From Phaseolus vulgaris (Eukaryota; Streptophyta; Magnoliopsida; Fabales; Fabaceae), in contig NC_023758.2 in NCBI RefSeq assembly GCF_000499845.2, positions 23,053,366 to 23,117,365 of the forward strand: a stretch of DNA of 64,000 nucleotides, given 5' to 3'. Below the pieces are notes generated by a model. It did no database searches. It had not been told where the DNA came from and saw only the letters and a program-made list of their open reading frames with translations. Positions 27,586 through 40,700 of this stretch are shown here, one piece after another (positions within the stretch are counted from its first letter, which is position 1; every line of letters begins with the position of its first letter). The translations under genes were made by a program, and so were the position numbers.

Positions 27586-28327
27586 TGTTCTCGTCGGTTG
27601 ACTTGGTTGCCGGTTGACTCGAACGGCAACCTCAGGCCCGTCTGTCTCCTCCTGAGAATTAAAATTCCTGGGAGAACTCTTCACCTGTAAAGACAAAGGG
27701 CGCCCTTACATTCGTTTGCACTCTGACGCTCAAGTCAAGGCTAAAGAAATGGTAATGTGTGTAAAGCAGTTTCAGTTTTAGAAACGACGTACCTTTTTAG
27801 GGTTCTTACCACCCTCTTTATAGGTTGTATCTAGGGTTACTTTTATGTTGTTCCCACGACTCTTGGTGGGCTTAGGGTTCCTGGGAGAATGTCCTTGTGT
27901 CGCTATTACGCAATCTTAGCGTAACTGGCGCATAGGACTTCCCTTTACTGGAGTGCATAGACCTAACAACATAGCCGCCAAGGTACCTACTCACGTACCA
28001 ACGCTGCGACATCATCTGTTTTGTGGGTGCCCTAAGTATTCACGTGCCATGCATGCAGTCTTTCCTTGGAAACCCTAACCCTAACGAGTCTTAGCGCCTC
28101 CAAGGAACACTTGCTTGTGTCGTACCTGAATGCACCATACACATCCCATGCATGATCCTCTCGTGACTTAGGTCCCTTCTGGTATCTGGGTGTTAACTTC
28201 GTGTTAACACATGTTGTTTGTGGGACCCAGCTTACGTGACCCACCATTACTATCAAACCACCGATGTCTGATGTTCGATCTCTTTCTCTCAGGCTCACCT
28301 CGATCTGTACAATCATTTTTTTTCACA
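27586..28327 (-). repeat. 5' LTR of the Ty3/gypsy element
   Basis: On the plus strand the block opens TGTTCTCGTCGG and closes near TTCACA (28327; an alternative end is TACAATCA at 28313), giving TG...CA borders. On the minus strand it carries a TATA-like TATAAAGAGGG at about 27824, which fits an LTR promoter. The inner border touches TTTGGCACCCACCGTGGGG (minus strand, 27585-27567), which has the position and form of a primer-binding site. Confidence 0.65.
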
Positions 28328-28974
28328 ATAGTATTATATCATCAACTTTTTTCATACACATCCATGCACTCAGTGAAATGTAAAAATTATTCTTTCATGT
28401 CATGAAAAATATTCTGAATTAAATGATTAAAAAAATTATAAATTATATAAAAGTTATAAAATTAAATGATGTAGTATAGATTGCAGTGACAAACTGTAAA
28501 AAATAATTATTAACTCTAAATATATTTTCAAATGCAATTTTTCTATGGTATAATCTAAAAATATATTTTAAATTATATAATTTGTAATTAATATTTATAA
28601 TTTATTTTATAGTATAGTGTATATGAAAATATATTTCGAATTCAAAATTCATTTTTTCGAGTTTCAGAATTTGCAATTAAGTTTCAAAAATTTGAAATTA
28701 ATTTTTCTATTTTCCATTAAATAAAATAATCGTTTTCTTTTGAACTATGCATTCCAAAAATATATTTCCATTTCAAATTCTGAAATCCAGAAAATTAGAT
28801 AACTGAATCCAAAAGTTTATTTTCTCTTTTCTTGCGTGTCATATATTGTACGTTCAATATTCATTGGCGCCACTATCCAATTACTTGCCCCCATCTCATA
28901 ATGCCCTCAGATTGTGGAAAGAAAATTAGATTTTTTAATTTCTAAATTTTGTATAATGGAAATATGAGGATTTT
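28328..28974. other. AT-rich spacer, no gene recognised
   Basis: Nothing supported on either strand. Confidence 0.4.
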
Positions 28975-29110
28975 TTTACCATGATGGGTTATTTTTTTTT
29001 TTTTGGTTTTATCAAAATGGGGTCTGTTTAAAAAAATTACAAATTTAGGCAAGTCGTGTCATCATATGCACAAATGGTCCCAATTTGATACGACTCTGTC
29101 ATGTCATACT
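28975..29110 (+). repeat. Left arm of a distant inverted repeat flanking the large CACTA element
   Basis: The segment from ACCATGATGGGTTATT through ACTCTGTCATGTCATACT matches 49625-49775 in reverse complement with few changes. Each arm lies about 150 bases outside the CACTA subterminal repeats. The simplest reading is a small foldback-type element of roughly 0.6 kb that the CACTA entered. Confidence 0.65.
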
Positions 29111-29414
29111 GAAGTCAAGTCAGCTATTTATTTTGTTAATTCACAACAATAATTCTCTATTTATTTTCTAAATACAATAAATTTTCATTTATCTATTTAT
29201 TTTCAAATTCAATAACAATTTTCTTTATTTTTTAATTAATCAAATAATCAAGTTATTGTATTACATTACCGTCAAACATGATCCATACACGATCCGTATG
29301 TATCAACAGAAATCCGTAGGTAAATCAGCATTACCTATGGACTTCCCACGGAAAAAAATTTGTATGTAATGTTGGCGTCGGTAATTTACGTACGAAATAT
29401 GAACCCTTGGGTAA

Positions 29415-29700
29415 CAGCAGTCCGTGGGTATTACCCACGAACAACAGTTTGTAGGTAATATCCACGAACATTAGTCTGTAGGTAATACCCACGAACATCA
29501 GTCCGTAGGTACTACCCACGAACATCAGGTCATAGGTAATACCCACGAACAACAGTTCGTAGGTAATACCCACGAACATCAGTCCGTAGGTAATACCCAC
29601 GAACATAAGTCTGTAGGTACTGCCCACGAACATCAGTCCGTAGGTACTGCCCACGAACATCAGTCCGTAGGTACTGCCCACGAACATCAGTTCATAGGTA
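29415..29700. repeat. 27-bp tandem subterminal repeat of the large CACTA
   Basis: About ten units of 27 bases of the form CCCACGAACATCAGTCCGTA + GGTACTG, with small changes between copies. Because 27 is a multiple of three, the minus strand reads as a repeating 9-residue pattern (MFVGSTYGL); that is a side effect, not evidence of a protein. Such repeats bind TNPA-type proteins in known CACTA elements. Confidence 0.85.
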
Positions 29701-29984
29701 ATTTCGTATGTAATCATACATCCATCAAAATGTCTATTCATACATTTAAATGAATTCCTTTTTTAAAACCTGTATAATTTAACATATCCAACACACATTT
29801 AATTTCAAATTCAAATATAACATAATTAAAGTCTCATCATATAAAAGATAACATAATATAAATTCAAGTCCACTTGAAACATCTAAAAATCAAAACAAAC
29901 TTGAAACATAACTAAAGATCCTAATTCAAAAGTCAAGTGAATTTGTAATGTAATTTGTTGTTCAAAAAAACTACAAACATAATC

Positions 29985-32042
29985 CTAATAGTCTGCATAA
30001 TGATTATCGTCATCTTGTTGTTGCGTAGGTGGTTCCTTTTGCCTTGGTGGTTCTTGTGGCGACAATACTTGTTGAGATTGTTGTGCAACAGAACTTCGTG
30101 CTTCGGGAGGAAGGAAAGGAAGAATGATACTAACCAATGATTTCACATGCTCGGTGAGTTTATCATTATGTTCCTTATAATTTCGAACCTCTTCCTTTAG
30201 CAACAAAACGCTTGGTGAATCCTCAGAGGAACTCGAAGGTTGATCATAGGTGAGAGTATTACCACGTTTAAAGTTATGAGCCAAGTCTCCAACCCCGTAG
30301 ATTCGACCTTTCTTCTTGCCACCTGCTTCAAGAAGCCAACTTTCAAGTCTAATTTTGTCTTCCTCTGCAGAATCTATGGGGGATGATCCAGATGCAACCT
30401 CAGATCTGATTTGGGAAAGTCTACTCTAAAATTCTTCCTATTATTGATATACAAAAAATAATGTCATATGTACAATATATAACTAAAATAAAGAAAAATA
30501 ACAAAAAAATGTAACTCACGTGTGTACGTCTCGATCTTTCATCTACAAATTCACCACTACTTTTTCGTATATGAGTCTGCATAAATACCTCATCAATATA
30601 TGCAGGACGACCCAACTCTTTTGCCTATAAACAACAAACATAAATAATATTATTTTTATGCAAAACAATATCATCCAACTTCTTAAACTTAATATAATCC
30701 AATGTAGTATTATCAAATATCTGACCTTCAAACATTGTATAATAGAATAATATGTAATCATAAAACATAATTCAAAACCAATTACAAACAAAGTCCAATG
30801 CAACTTATATGTTTCGTGAATACATACCATGCAAATGACATGCTCATGTGTACTAATGGAGCCACCTGTGTGTAAAGAACCACCTGTGTCAGATGTTCGG
30901 TTTTTTTGGTTTTGACTACACTTGGAACGAAAGTCAGGTGAATTCCACTGAGATAGCAAAGAAGTCCAAACATCATCAAACATCCAAATAGGCTTCTTCC
31001 CATTTTTTCTAGCTTCCATTAACATTTTAGATAACCTATGTGCGGCTTTTGAGTGGAAGTTTTTTTTAATCCTTTCCTCATTTTCAGGTTTCCAAGAGAC
31101 TTTTTTCTATGTAAACACAAAATTTATAGTTAAAAAAGTGAAGAATTTTTAATACAACACTTTAAAGAAATAATAACTGAGAATTCAATTATGGAAGATG
31201 CCAAATACCAAAAGAAATGGACATTTTGATTAAATGCAACAAGTATAATATAACAAGTATTGTTAATATTAAGTATAAGAAGAAATACTTTAAAACGTTT
31301 GAATAAGATTTCTATGTCTTCATCAGTCATTGAACCCCATGTAAGCCATGGCTAATAATATTGTTGTTTAATAATGAATGTGATTGCATGTGATGCAACC
31401 CTACATGGATGAAACCTTAAAAAAACAAGTAATAAAGAAATTATTAGATAATAAACTGATAAAAGAAATAATGTGAAAGATTTTATTTATGGTCTTTACT
31501 TACCCATTACCATAAGGTGAAATCATAGGAAGAGCATGACCAACTGAGAGAGTGTCATCCTCATTGTTTGATTATGCATCACCTCTATCGGGATAAATCT
31601 GTGCACCTTCCCCAATAGCACAATCATTGATTCTAGAAGGCACTGATAGCGGGGAGGGTGTTGATAATGGTGTAACCCTTGGCAATGGTGATGGTACTGA
31701 TGATGTTGAGGGTCCTATACCTGATGGAGAAGGCGCTGATGCCACAACTGGGGTTGGGGAAAATGTGGTGGGAGAAATGTCTCTTCTTGATGGAAAAGGT
31801 ATGTCTGTAGTCCTAGGACATGGAAAAGATGCAGCTGTAGAGATAGGCGTGAGACCTGGGGTAGGAGAAGATGTATGTGCAGGAGTTGGGGATGGGGAAC
31901 GTACATGTGCAATAGGTGCATTTGGTGGGGGTGGAATATTTACTTTAAGCACATATCGTGGCCTTTTACGCTTCATTACCCTTTTCCCCTTATTTTGACC
32001 AGATAAGTAAGGTTTTGGTTGGTCACATCCTCCTGAAGACAT
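29985..32042 (-). pseudogene. TNPA-like CACTA transposase (Ptta/En/Spm family), decayed
   Basis: The first exon (32042 to about 31572) codes a Pro/Ser-rich N-terminus beginning MSSGGCDQPKPYLSGQNKGK. Later exons carry the family core: ALPMISPYGNG, a MTDEDIEILFKRFK helix, GKKPIWMFDDVWTSLLSQW, FRSKCSQNQKNRTSDTGGSL (near 30.9 kb), GRPAYIDEVFMQTHIRKSSG (30.6 kb) and a coiled-coil, Gln/Pro-rich tail ending at 29985. This order matches plant Transposase_24 proteins, which bind subterminal repeats. In-frame stops occur just after YPDRGDA (about 31571) and in QQYY-stop-PWLTWG (about 31355), so the gene is broken unless unusual splicing removes them. It lies downstream of TNP2 on the same strand. Confidence 0.8.
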
Positions 32043-33599
32043 CTATAACAAAAAAATTATATTATCAATTATAAATGAAAGGAACATACTGCAATTAAAA
32101 ATACACAACATAATAAAAGTTTCTTTCACAGAAGAATCAGTATGTTATTACATAAACAAGAAAATAGCAACACTAACAATCACATAATGTATTCATAACA
32201 TAATTCAATCATCATCAAATTCATGTTCTTCATTGTCTTCTTCTGAATCATTTCGTTCAAGTTGCCCATCTTCACTATCCTTTCCAGTATAATCATCTTC
32301 AGTGTCCCCATTTTCACTATCTTCAAACTCCTCTTCATTATCCTCTTCTTGAAAATCTTGAAATTCATTATCCTCGTCCACTTCTTCAACATGAACCTGC
32401 GAATGTTGGAATCCTGAAATACCTTCAACTTCAATTACTTCATTTACATGAGACATTTCATCTATTTGGTAAGGAACATCATCTTCCATATCAAGAGATT
32501 CAATGCGACCTCTAGGCTTTGTTTTAATTGCAACACACCAACTTTTTTTGTCCTTTCTTGATGTCGGATAGGAGACATAATATACTTGTCTTACATTATG
32601 TGCAAGGATAAATGGATCAAAGGGTAAATACCTTTTCTCGATGTGAATGTCCACAATTCCATATTTAGGATCCACTATTGTACCTCTATGTGATGGATCA
32701 AACCACTGACAATAAAATACCACCACTTTCTTCGGGGAGCTCGAAGAATTGTACTCTAGCTCATATATGTGTTCAATGAGTCCATAGAAATCATCATGTC
32801 CTCCTTTCGTGAGCCCCTTTACATAAAACCACTATTTATTGTTTTTTTCCCCTTGCTCCATGCATGAGTGTGAAATTTGTACCCATTGACGAAGTAAGTG
32901 TGTCATTCATTAGTACATGTGAAAGGGCCATATGATAATTCCCTTAAGTGTATGTTTCTTACATTTAAAGGCTCACTTGTAACCTACAAAGGCAAGAGAT
33001 ACTGACTTATTTATATTTTTTTAGGTTATATAAGACATAACTTAATCACATTGAGTTTATCATACTTGACCCGTAAACCATTCAGGGAAATGTGCATGTA
33101 TATCATTTGATGAGCTTATTTGTTTAGATTGCAAGAATGAACTGTGAAACATATTAACACAATCAAGAATGGTTTATTTAGAAGATCAATTTTGTCAAAA
33201 ATTGAAGTCAATTATTTGATATACTCACTCGAGGTATGGTTTTATTTCGTTGCAATTGATCAAAACATGAACATGGACAGAGTTCCATTCTTTATGGTTG
33301 AACCAATGGATTAACTTTTTTCCTGAAGAACGACCAGGCTGGTTAAAGATGGATAACATTGATGGAAAACTTTCAATTCCACGAGGTATTTCATTTCTAC
33401 GATTTCGTGGTGACAACATGAAGTTCTTGAAATAGTGGGAACAAAAGTGAATTGTTTCTCGGTGCAAGTAAGATGTAGAAATTGATCCTTCAACTTGAGC
33501 CTTATTTTTTACTGAGGGTTTAGAATCACCCATAAACCTATAATTAAGTAAATTGGAGATGGATTTAGACAAATAAATGAACTATCACTACAAGAAAAT

Positions 33600-34140
33600 A
33601 ACAATTTAGTCACCGAATTCAACGACCGAAAATAAGTGGTCGCAATTTGCAACCGAAATAGTCACCGAATACCTATAGTGTCAAATCTGCGACCGAAATA
33701 GCGACCAACTGAATTATTAATGATTTTGGTTAGTTTTGCGACCGAATCAGCGACCGAAGTTGAGAGTGACAAAATAACTGGTCGCTAAAGTGGTGACTGT
33801 TTTGAATAAATTGAAAAAATATATTTGCGATCGAATTAGCCACCGATTATGTTTCTTTTTTAGTCACATATTTTAATTCGGTTGCTAAATATTATTGTTT
33901 ATTTTCTGCCACCGAATTAGTCACCGAATATGTTTATTGTTTAGCCACCGATTTTTCTTTGGTCGCTAAATATAATTGTTTATTTTTGCCACCGAATCAA
34001 CCACCAAATTTATTTAGTTTTTAGCCACCAATTTGTTTTTGGTCGCTAAATATAATTGTTTATTTTTTTTACCAAATCAGCCACCAAATAAATATATTTT
34101 TTAGCCACCGAATTTTTTTGGTCGCTAAATATAATTATTT
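33600..34140. repeat. Left subterminal repeats of the nested CACTA
   Basis: Many copies of GCCACCGAATTAG, CACCGAAT and GGTCGCTAAATATAATTG in both orientations. The same motifs fill 40160-40700 at the other end. These are presumed TNPA binding sites. Confidence 0.85.
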
Positions 34141-36616
34141 ATTTTATTACTACTAATAATAATAATAATTCATTTTTATTTTAAAAAAATATACAACGAT
34201 AACAGTGTTATCCTTTATATATTCATGAGTGGTCATAAGTTTGTAGTTTCTTAAATTAAAATAAAATTAATGTTATATTATTTTTAAAATATCAACTCAA
34301 ATAAAAATTATAAATAAATTACATAACAAAAAATTATTATTAATAAAATTAATTCTTTTAAAAAAATTAGGCCACATAATTATTATTATTGGTGAGTATA
34401 TGAAAAAGAAAGGAGAAGAGTGTGGAAATATATATATGAAAGAGAAAGAGAAGGAGGAAGGATGAGAGTGCATAGGTGGAGGTAGGTGGATATGTTCTAA
34501 GTTTGGAACAATCCCTTGGAACATTTCAATTCCACGTTACTTGTTGTTTCTGGTTTCTATACCCACATTTATCTCGTGCTTAAAAAATGCTTCCAATTGC
34601 AAACTCTAAGACAGCAAAAATGGCAAGACCAAACCAAAGCACAACAATCTGTTGCATGGAATTCATTCTCCGCCAATTACTACAAATTTGTCTTCTCACC
34701 GTTTCGACATTCTGTGCCTTCACATCATACCAAATATTTTTTTACTTTATTATTTTCAAAATTTACAATAATCTAATTTAATATCTTATTATGAAAAAAA
34801 CAGGTGTTTAGAAAATAATTAGATATTAAAACATCTTTATATTTCAGCATTATAATTTTTTTATTCCACGTAATTTTGATAACCCCATATTTATTTTTAC
34901 ATATATCTTATCAAAATTGGACTGATCAGTTTTTGTGATCGTAATATTATATACTTTTCATCCGTTTTGTGATCGTTAATACTATATAATTTCAACATTA
35001 ATATATATATATATATATATTACTTGACACTATTAATTAATATTATTCATAATTATTAATTTAGGTTCATTAATATATATCTATTACTTGACACTATTTA
35101 GTTAGTATTTTATTAGTATCTATAAATTAGTAATACCAATATACTTATATAAAATTATAAGTATATTAAAAATAAAATTAGAAATATATGATTAAATATA
35201 ATAGTTTGTATTAAATATACAAGCAAAATTTCCATCTACAATTATATGATACATTTATTTATTTCCGATTGTATGAAGTGTTATTTATAATTTATATTTA
35301 CATTTTTTATTTATTAGTGACAAATTTGTATGTAATCTGGTCCGCTAGTTTGAAGTTATTTGTAATATAACTTATTTTCTTAACTTAAATACAATGGCAG
35401 TAGGGTATATGCTAAATTCTACTTCCGACACTGTAATTTCTCCTTTATTGTTTATGCCACATAAACAAAGTTAAATTAACTTATTAAAACTTATTGTAAA
35501 ATTAATAATTTATATTTAGAAAAATAATTTTATTTTTCATACACAACTTACTACTTTTAATCAATTTTTTTAATTGTTTTTGTTAATTTATAAAACTGAA
35601 ATTTGAAATTATATATGAAAAATTCAAATTCAAATTTATTTAAGAAACAATATCGTTTGATTTCGTTTAATTAGTTTAGAATAGGCTGCACCTGAAGTTT
35701 AATTTCGTTTCTTTCTATATATGCTACATAGAAAATCTGTCTTGTGCCACAAATTGGGCCACAAAGGTTAGTTCTAATTACATTTTTAATTGGCAAAATT
35801 TATGCAAGCAGGTTTCTTCCTGTGAGAATAACTCATTGTTTGCTTGTGGGAAGTGTACTTGAAATTATAGTCTAAACTTCAAGTTTTTATACGTCAATAT
35901 TTGTTTGAAAAAGAAAACAGATTCATAGTTTTATATGGGAATTTTCTTGTATGTTGCTGGAAGAAGCTTTCCTTGGAACTAATAAGGATTAGCTACAGAG
36001 GACGTAGGTGTTCAACGTTTTGATATTGAATTATTGTATATATAAAAAAACAATCTTATTTGGCATTTAAAAGTGACTCAGTGGTAGTTTTATATTTCTC
36101 AGATTTCATCTCTTCTTGGAATATAAAGAATATTACTTTATTTGTGTTTGAGAGAATTGTTACTATTATTTCTTTTTCTTTTTTTTTCATTATGGTGTTC
36201 TGTTTTTTATCGACATGTTGCTATGTACTACTTACACTTGTATATTACTCATGTTAGTTAGTATTTCATATACTCAATATAACTATAAATTTTTTATGTA
36301 AGTTACATAAATTATTAGATTAATATCAAAATTTAATAAGTTACCCACCCTAAAAAGGAATTTCCTCAATACACACTGTCAAAGTGATCCTCAGAACTCT
36401 GGTGAAATGGTGATGCATGACATATAAGCATGTCTATGAATTCTTAACCGTTTATTTTAACAAAACTGAAAATTAATTTTAATACATGACAACAAGACAC
36501 CACATATTACAGCTAAAAGACAAGACTCTGTCTGCACCAGAATATAGATCAATAATAAACTCAAGATAAATGAAATATATTATTCTGCATAACTTGAGAG
36601 TTCCCAACACCAATAT
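34141..36616. other. Interior of the nested CACTA without recognised genes
   Basis: AT-rich, with a (TA)n run near 35000-35020. No TNP2-type sequence was found. The part nearest 36617 is probably the 3' UTR and downstream flank of the captured V-ATPase G gene. Confidence 0.45.
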
Positions 36617-37950
36617 TTAATTTTTCACACTAGTTACATACTTGAGGAGCAAGGTGACAACATCCCCTGATATCCTCCCTGCCTCAGTTTTCAGGTGATG
36701 GATCTTTGCTCCAGTGTCTTCACATTAGCACCAGAATCTCCACTACTCTGTATTAATAAGAATGAAGGCATACAAACTTATAATAAGACAGTGGTACAAT
36801 ACAACAACAATAGTTATTTTATTTAACTGTAGTCAATTATAGACTTGCCTCTGACACTTTCTTTTGAAACTCATACTCCAACTGAGCTCTGTACTCAGCA
36901 ATTTCCTTTTCAGCCTCTTCTTTGGCCTGCTTCAATCTAGCCAATTTTTCTAACAAGTGTACAATAATGATACTGATTACTTCACGATAAAGAAGAGATT
37001 ACACCTAGATTCAACACAATTTATAGGAGTACACTAAAGAAAATAAACAAAAGATAGAGGAGGAGAGAGGGACTAACTTATTATAATAATAGTTAAAGAA
37101 CTTGCTGTCACATGTATGAAGACTAACCGATACCCCTCATAAAACCAATAACTCAGACCTATATATGAAAATGAAAATATCAAAGCAAAAGAGATAGAGG
37201 GACACAAGAGTTTCAATAATACCATTCTTCTCAGCATTGACAGTCCTCTGTGCCTCTTGTTCAGCTGCCAGCAACTGCTGAATTCCACTTTGACCCCTGT
37301 TGGATGCCATTCTGTGATAAAATCCATTGTCAGAAACTTGAGAAAAGTGTTGTTAGCTCATATGACATTTTGGGTGGAAAAAATATGAATACACATGTCT
37401 ATTTAGGACTGTCTAGCATCCGAATAATAATCCTGTAATTGTAGTAATTGTGCAGATATATAATTGCATGATTTGACAAGATTCTCTTACTATATGTATC
37501 AACCGTATGCCTTAACTTGTAGCCATGCATTTATTTATCTTTTTTGCATTATGTTCTTCAAGATAGAGAGATTTATAGGTGAAGTGAGACCTAAAATACA
37601 TGGAAGTCAATCAAATAGAGACGAATTAAGGTTCAGATAACAGATAAACTTTTTGGTCCCGATCTATTCGTATAATAAGCATATTTATGTATCAAACTAC
37701 TACGGCAGCAAAGAAAGAGTGGGAGCAGTACGTAAGCACATAAATACCCATGGTTTTACTGCAATTAATTAAAAAAGGTGATGGTGATCAAACCTGGTGC
37801 TGGCATTATCTAATTATCTAATTGCATATAGTTATGTGAATAGAAAAAGTGAAGATACACACAAAGTTCAGTAAAGCTGTGATGAGAGAATGAAATGATT
37901 CTTACTTGGTTGTGAACTCTATTGAAGATGGTGCAAGGGAAGAATAGTGT
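36617..37950 (-). pseudogene. V-type proton ATPase subunit G, captured copy with frameshift
   Basis: The gene structure is nearly complete. An untranslated first exon ends at 37906 (CCAA/GTAAG). After a 0.6-kb intron, the ATG is at 37310 with exon 37310-37223 (MASNRGQSGIQQLLAAEQEA). Next is exon 36949-36849 ([20 protein letters not shown]), then exon 36747-36617 (SSGDSGANVKTLEQ...). Intron 2 would start with GC (GAG/GCAAGT), a rare but accepted donor. After LEQ the frame breaks: a small deletion has removed the codons expected between LEQ and KIHHLKTEAGRISGDVV. The latter reads in another frame to the natural stop at 36617. As it stands the protein would end about four residues after LEQ, losing its C-terminal third. 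Subunit G is part of the peripheral stalk of the proton pump of vacuolar and endomembranes. The position inside CACTA ends indicates transposon capture. Confidence 0.88.
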
Positions 37951-38269
37951 GGCGCTGGGTTTCCATTTTATAAGCAGAAAAAGCAGTTTCTGGGTGAAAG
38001 GTATAAGCAGGTTTGTGGCAGTAGATAGTGGGGAAGGTAACTATGTGGGTGGGAAATTAAAAATTGGATCACTGATAAAACCTGTGACTTTAGTTTGTAT
38101 ACTTACACAGTGAAGTATTCAAGGATAAAATGTCTTTCTTATATTACACAGTGAAGTTATTCTTGTTTCCAGTTTGATTCATTACTTTATTTGTTTATTC
38201 AAAATTGATTGATCCACTTTGATTATTGTATTAATTACATTTTATATATTTAATATTTTTGACTTGCAG

Positions 38270-39901
38270 ATGACACCAAGGGGTAGAGGTGGTGGTCGAG
38301 GTGTTCGTGTTGATGATATATCTTTACCCAACACCAATATTTGCCCTTCATTTGTTCTTCCAACAACTATGGAGTCTACACATCCTATCTATGAAGGACC
38401 CTCACTTCCTACATTTCACGAACAAGATACTGAACATCATGTAGGAGAATCAAATCCTACTTCCTTTTCTATAGAGCCAACTATGAATCAACCTTCACCA
38501 ATACAAGACTCTCTTACACCTGATAATGAGTCCGGCAATGTAGTTGATCAAAGACCTTGGCTTCATGCAGAAAGAGGAGAGTAAGTATATTTTAATCTAA
38601 TTGTAATTCATCAATATGTTTTGATTTTCATATATCATTTTGACAATATGTTTGAACACAGATTTTCACCAGCAAATGGACCTTTCAATGTAATCTCACG
38701 AATCATCAAGCAAAAATATGATGAACCCAGTCCCACTTGGAAGAAGGTTCGTCTTGAGGTCAGAGATAGATGGTTTGGAGAGTTTAAGGTAATTTGAGTT
38801 ATGATTACATTTAAAATGTTATTCTGTTTTTCTACAATGTTTGTTTTCTAATTTATTTTTCATGCACAAAGAGTATAGGTGGGATCTGGAACAAGACAAA
38901 CTCATTAGATCCATTTTTGATACAAAAGCCTCCCCGTATCTTTAAAAATGCTATGAGTAAAGTCAGGCATGGTCAAGATAAAGGGACCTGGATTCCACAA
39001 CTTGTTCGAGCAACCTTGGACCAGCATTGGAGTTCTACAGAATTCCAAAACAAGAGTGTTATTGCCAAGGCGAATCGGGCTGTTGAGAAGGGAGCCTCAG
39101 CCTACTGTGGTGGTTCCATATCTACTGCGGCTCACTTTGAGAAAATGGTAATATTATTATATTTTTTTTTCTTTCTATATTTTATTTAAATACAATCTAT
39201 TATATCTTTTTATTAAATTTATGTAGACTAAGGAGCTTGAACGATAACCAACTGCTTGGGAGGTTGTAAAGAGAACGAAGAAATTGAAGACTGGAGAATG
39301 GGTCAATGGCAAGACTCGCGACCTTGCAGTATGTTTAAAATTTAAGTTATAATTTAATTTTTACTATATGTTTTCTTTGCAATAATCAATTTGATTTCAT
39401 TTTCAGGAGAAATATAAGAAACGCCGAGAAGAAGCCCAACAACAGCAAATGCTTGAAAGCGAATCTTTGCAAAACTCTCATGTTGCTTCTATTGATGACA
39501 ATGAAATATACATTGATGTTGTTGGAGCTGGAAATAAGAAAGGGAATGTCTATGGTATTGGTGTATTGAGCAAAAGGTTTAATAGTTCAACAATTGCTCA
39601 CTCGACTACAAGCCAAGCTCCAATAGTCCATCAAATAGAAGAAATGCGTGAGATTATTCAAAAGTTAAATGATGAACTTAGGACAAAACATGTCAAGGAG
39701 CGGACTCTTGAAGAAAAGATGGAGCTATTGATGAAAACTCGTGAAGAGAAAAGTGAACGCATGCACAAACAAGATGAGCAGATGCAACAAATCATGCAAC
39801 ACATTCAAATGAATAATCCCATATCAGGTTCTTCAAATCCTACTACCAGTGGACATCATCAAGGAGACAACATTGGAGATGATAGTTCAGAAGAAGATTA
39901 G
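38270..39901 (+). pseudogene. TNPA-like transposase of the nested CACTA
   Basis: Five exons fit: 38270-38580 (MTPRGRGGGRGVRVDD, low-complexity N-terminus), 38662-38788 (NVISRIIKQKYDEPSPTWKK), about 38872-39147 (family core with KNAMSKVRHGQDKG and AYCGGSISTAAHFEKM), 39227-39328 and 39407-39901. The last carries a coiled coil (IEEMREIIQKLNDELRTKHV) and an acidic end (DDSSEED). The domain order matches the Ptta/En/Spm (Transposase_24) family. One in-frame TAA follows TKELER at about 39245, where the family continues with a PT-rich loop, so it is broken by a single change unless that exon is spliced differently. It runs head to head with the captured V-ATPase G gene, only about 300 bases from its leader exon. 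Confidence 0.82.
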
Positions 39902-40159
39902 TTGGATGCTTAATTATATAATAGATTTGACTCTTTCAACTAATTTTTAATACTTTTCGTTGTGTAATACGATTTACTTTTAATTTGAGTACAACTCCTT
40001 CTTAAACTATGTATTAGAAGTTCACTCGTATTTAGCTTGATTGAATTTTGAGTATCTATAAGCAGGTTTGAATTTTGAGAATCTATAAGCAGGTTTGAAT
40101 TTTTGTATAAAATAGTTAAAATACCATTTTAAATAGGTATGAACAATAAATATAAAAAT

Positions 40160-40700
40160 AGTCATCGAAACTGAAATACCAAATTAGCGACCGAAATAGA
40201 ATCGGTCGCTGTAATTAAGAAAAATATTTAGCCACCGAAATCAAATCAGTCGCTAAAGGGGTCTCTATATAGCCACCAAATTAGCCACCAAAAGTTTTTT
40301 TTTAATTAATTATTTTGATCCATTAGCGACCAAAATGGTGGTTGCTATCACCTCTATTTCAGCCACTGATTTAGCCACCAAATTTATATAAAATTTGGTC
40401 GCTAATTTGGTCTCTGATTTTTGTGACCAAATTTTCTGCGGCCGATTTAGCCACCGAAATTTCGGTTGCTAATTTGGTTTCTAAACTTTGGTGACCAAAT
40501 ATTCTGGGACCGATTTGGCCACCGAAATATCGGTTGCAAATTAGCGACCACCGTATAATTCGGTCGCTAAAGGCTTTGCGACTAGGGTTTTCGCTTCCAT
40601 CTTTATTTGGTGGCTGTTTCGGTCGCAGATCCGTTTAGCGACCGATTATAGTACTGTTAGCGACCAAATTTGGTGGTCGCTAAAAGTGATTTTTTTTGTA
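40160..40700. repeat. Right subterminal repeats of the nested CACTA
   Basis: Repeated GCCACCGAAAT, TTAGCGACC and CGGTCGCTAA motifs, inverted relative to the left end. They finish with AGCGACCAAATTTGGTGGTC just inside the terminus. Confidence 0.85.

Larger units (their letters stand above)
23690..28327 (-). mobile_element. Ty3/gypsy LTR retrotransposon, deleted, one LTR visible
   Basis: The element runs on the minus strand. An LTR lies at 27586-28327, a primer-binding region beside it, a short gag start, then RT, RNase H and integrase, ending in a GGTGACCTCATTAAAAA-type 3' segment near 23735. That domain order (RT-RH-INT) is Ty3/gypsy and the sequence style is Tat-like. No second LTR like 27586-28327 is found on the left, so the 3' end is truncated or replaced. 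Many stops and an internal deletion make it inactive. Confidence 0.85.

Noticed and set aside
29331..29741. Apparent repeat protein with 9-residue units
   Set aside because: The period comes from a 27-base DNA repeat at a CACTA subterminal region, not from a gene.
31627..31998. Plus-strand Gly/Val-rich open frame
   Set aside because: Antisense shadow of the Pro/Ser-rich TNPA N-terminus.
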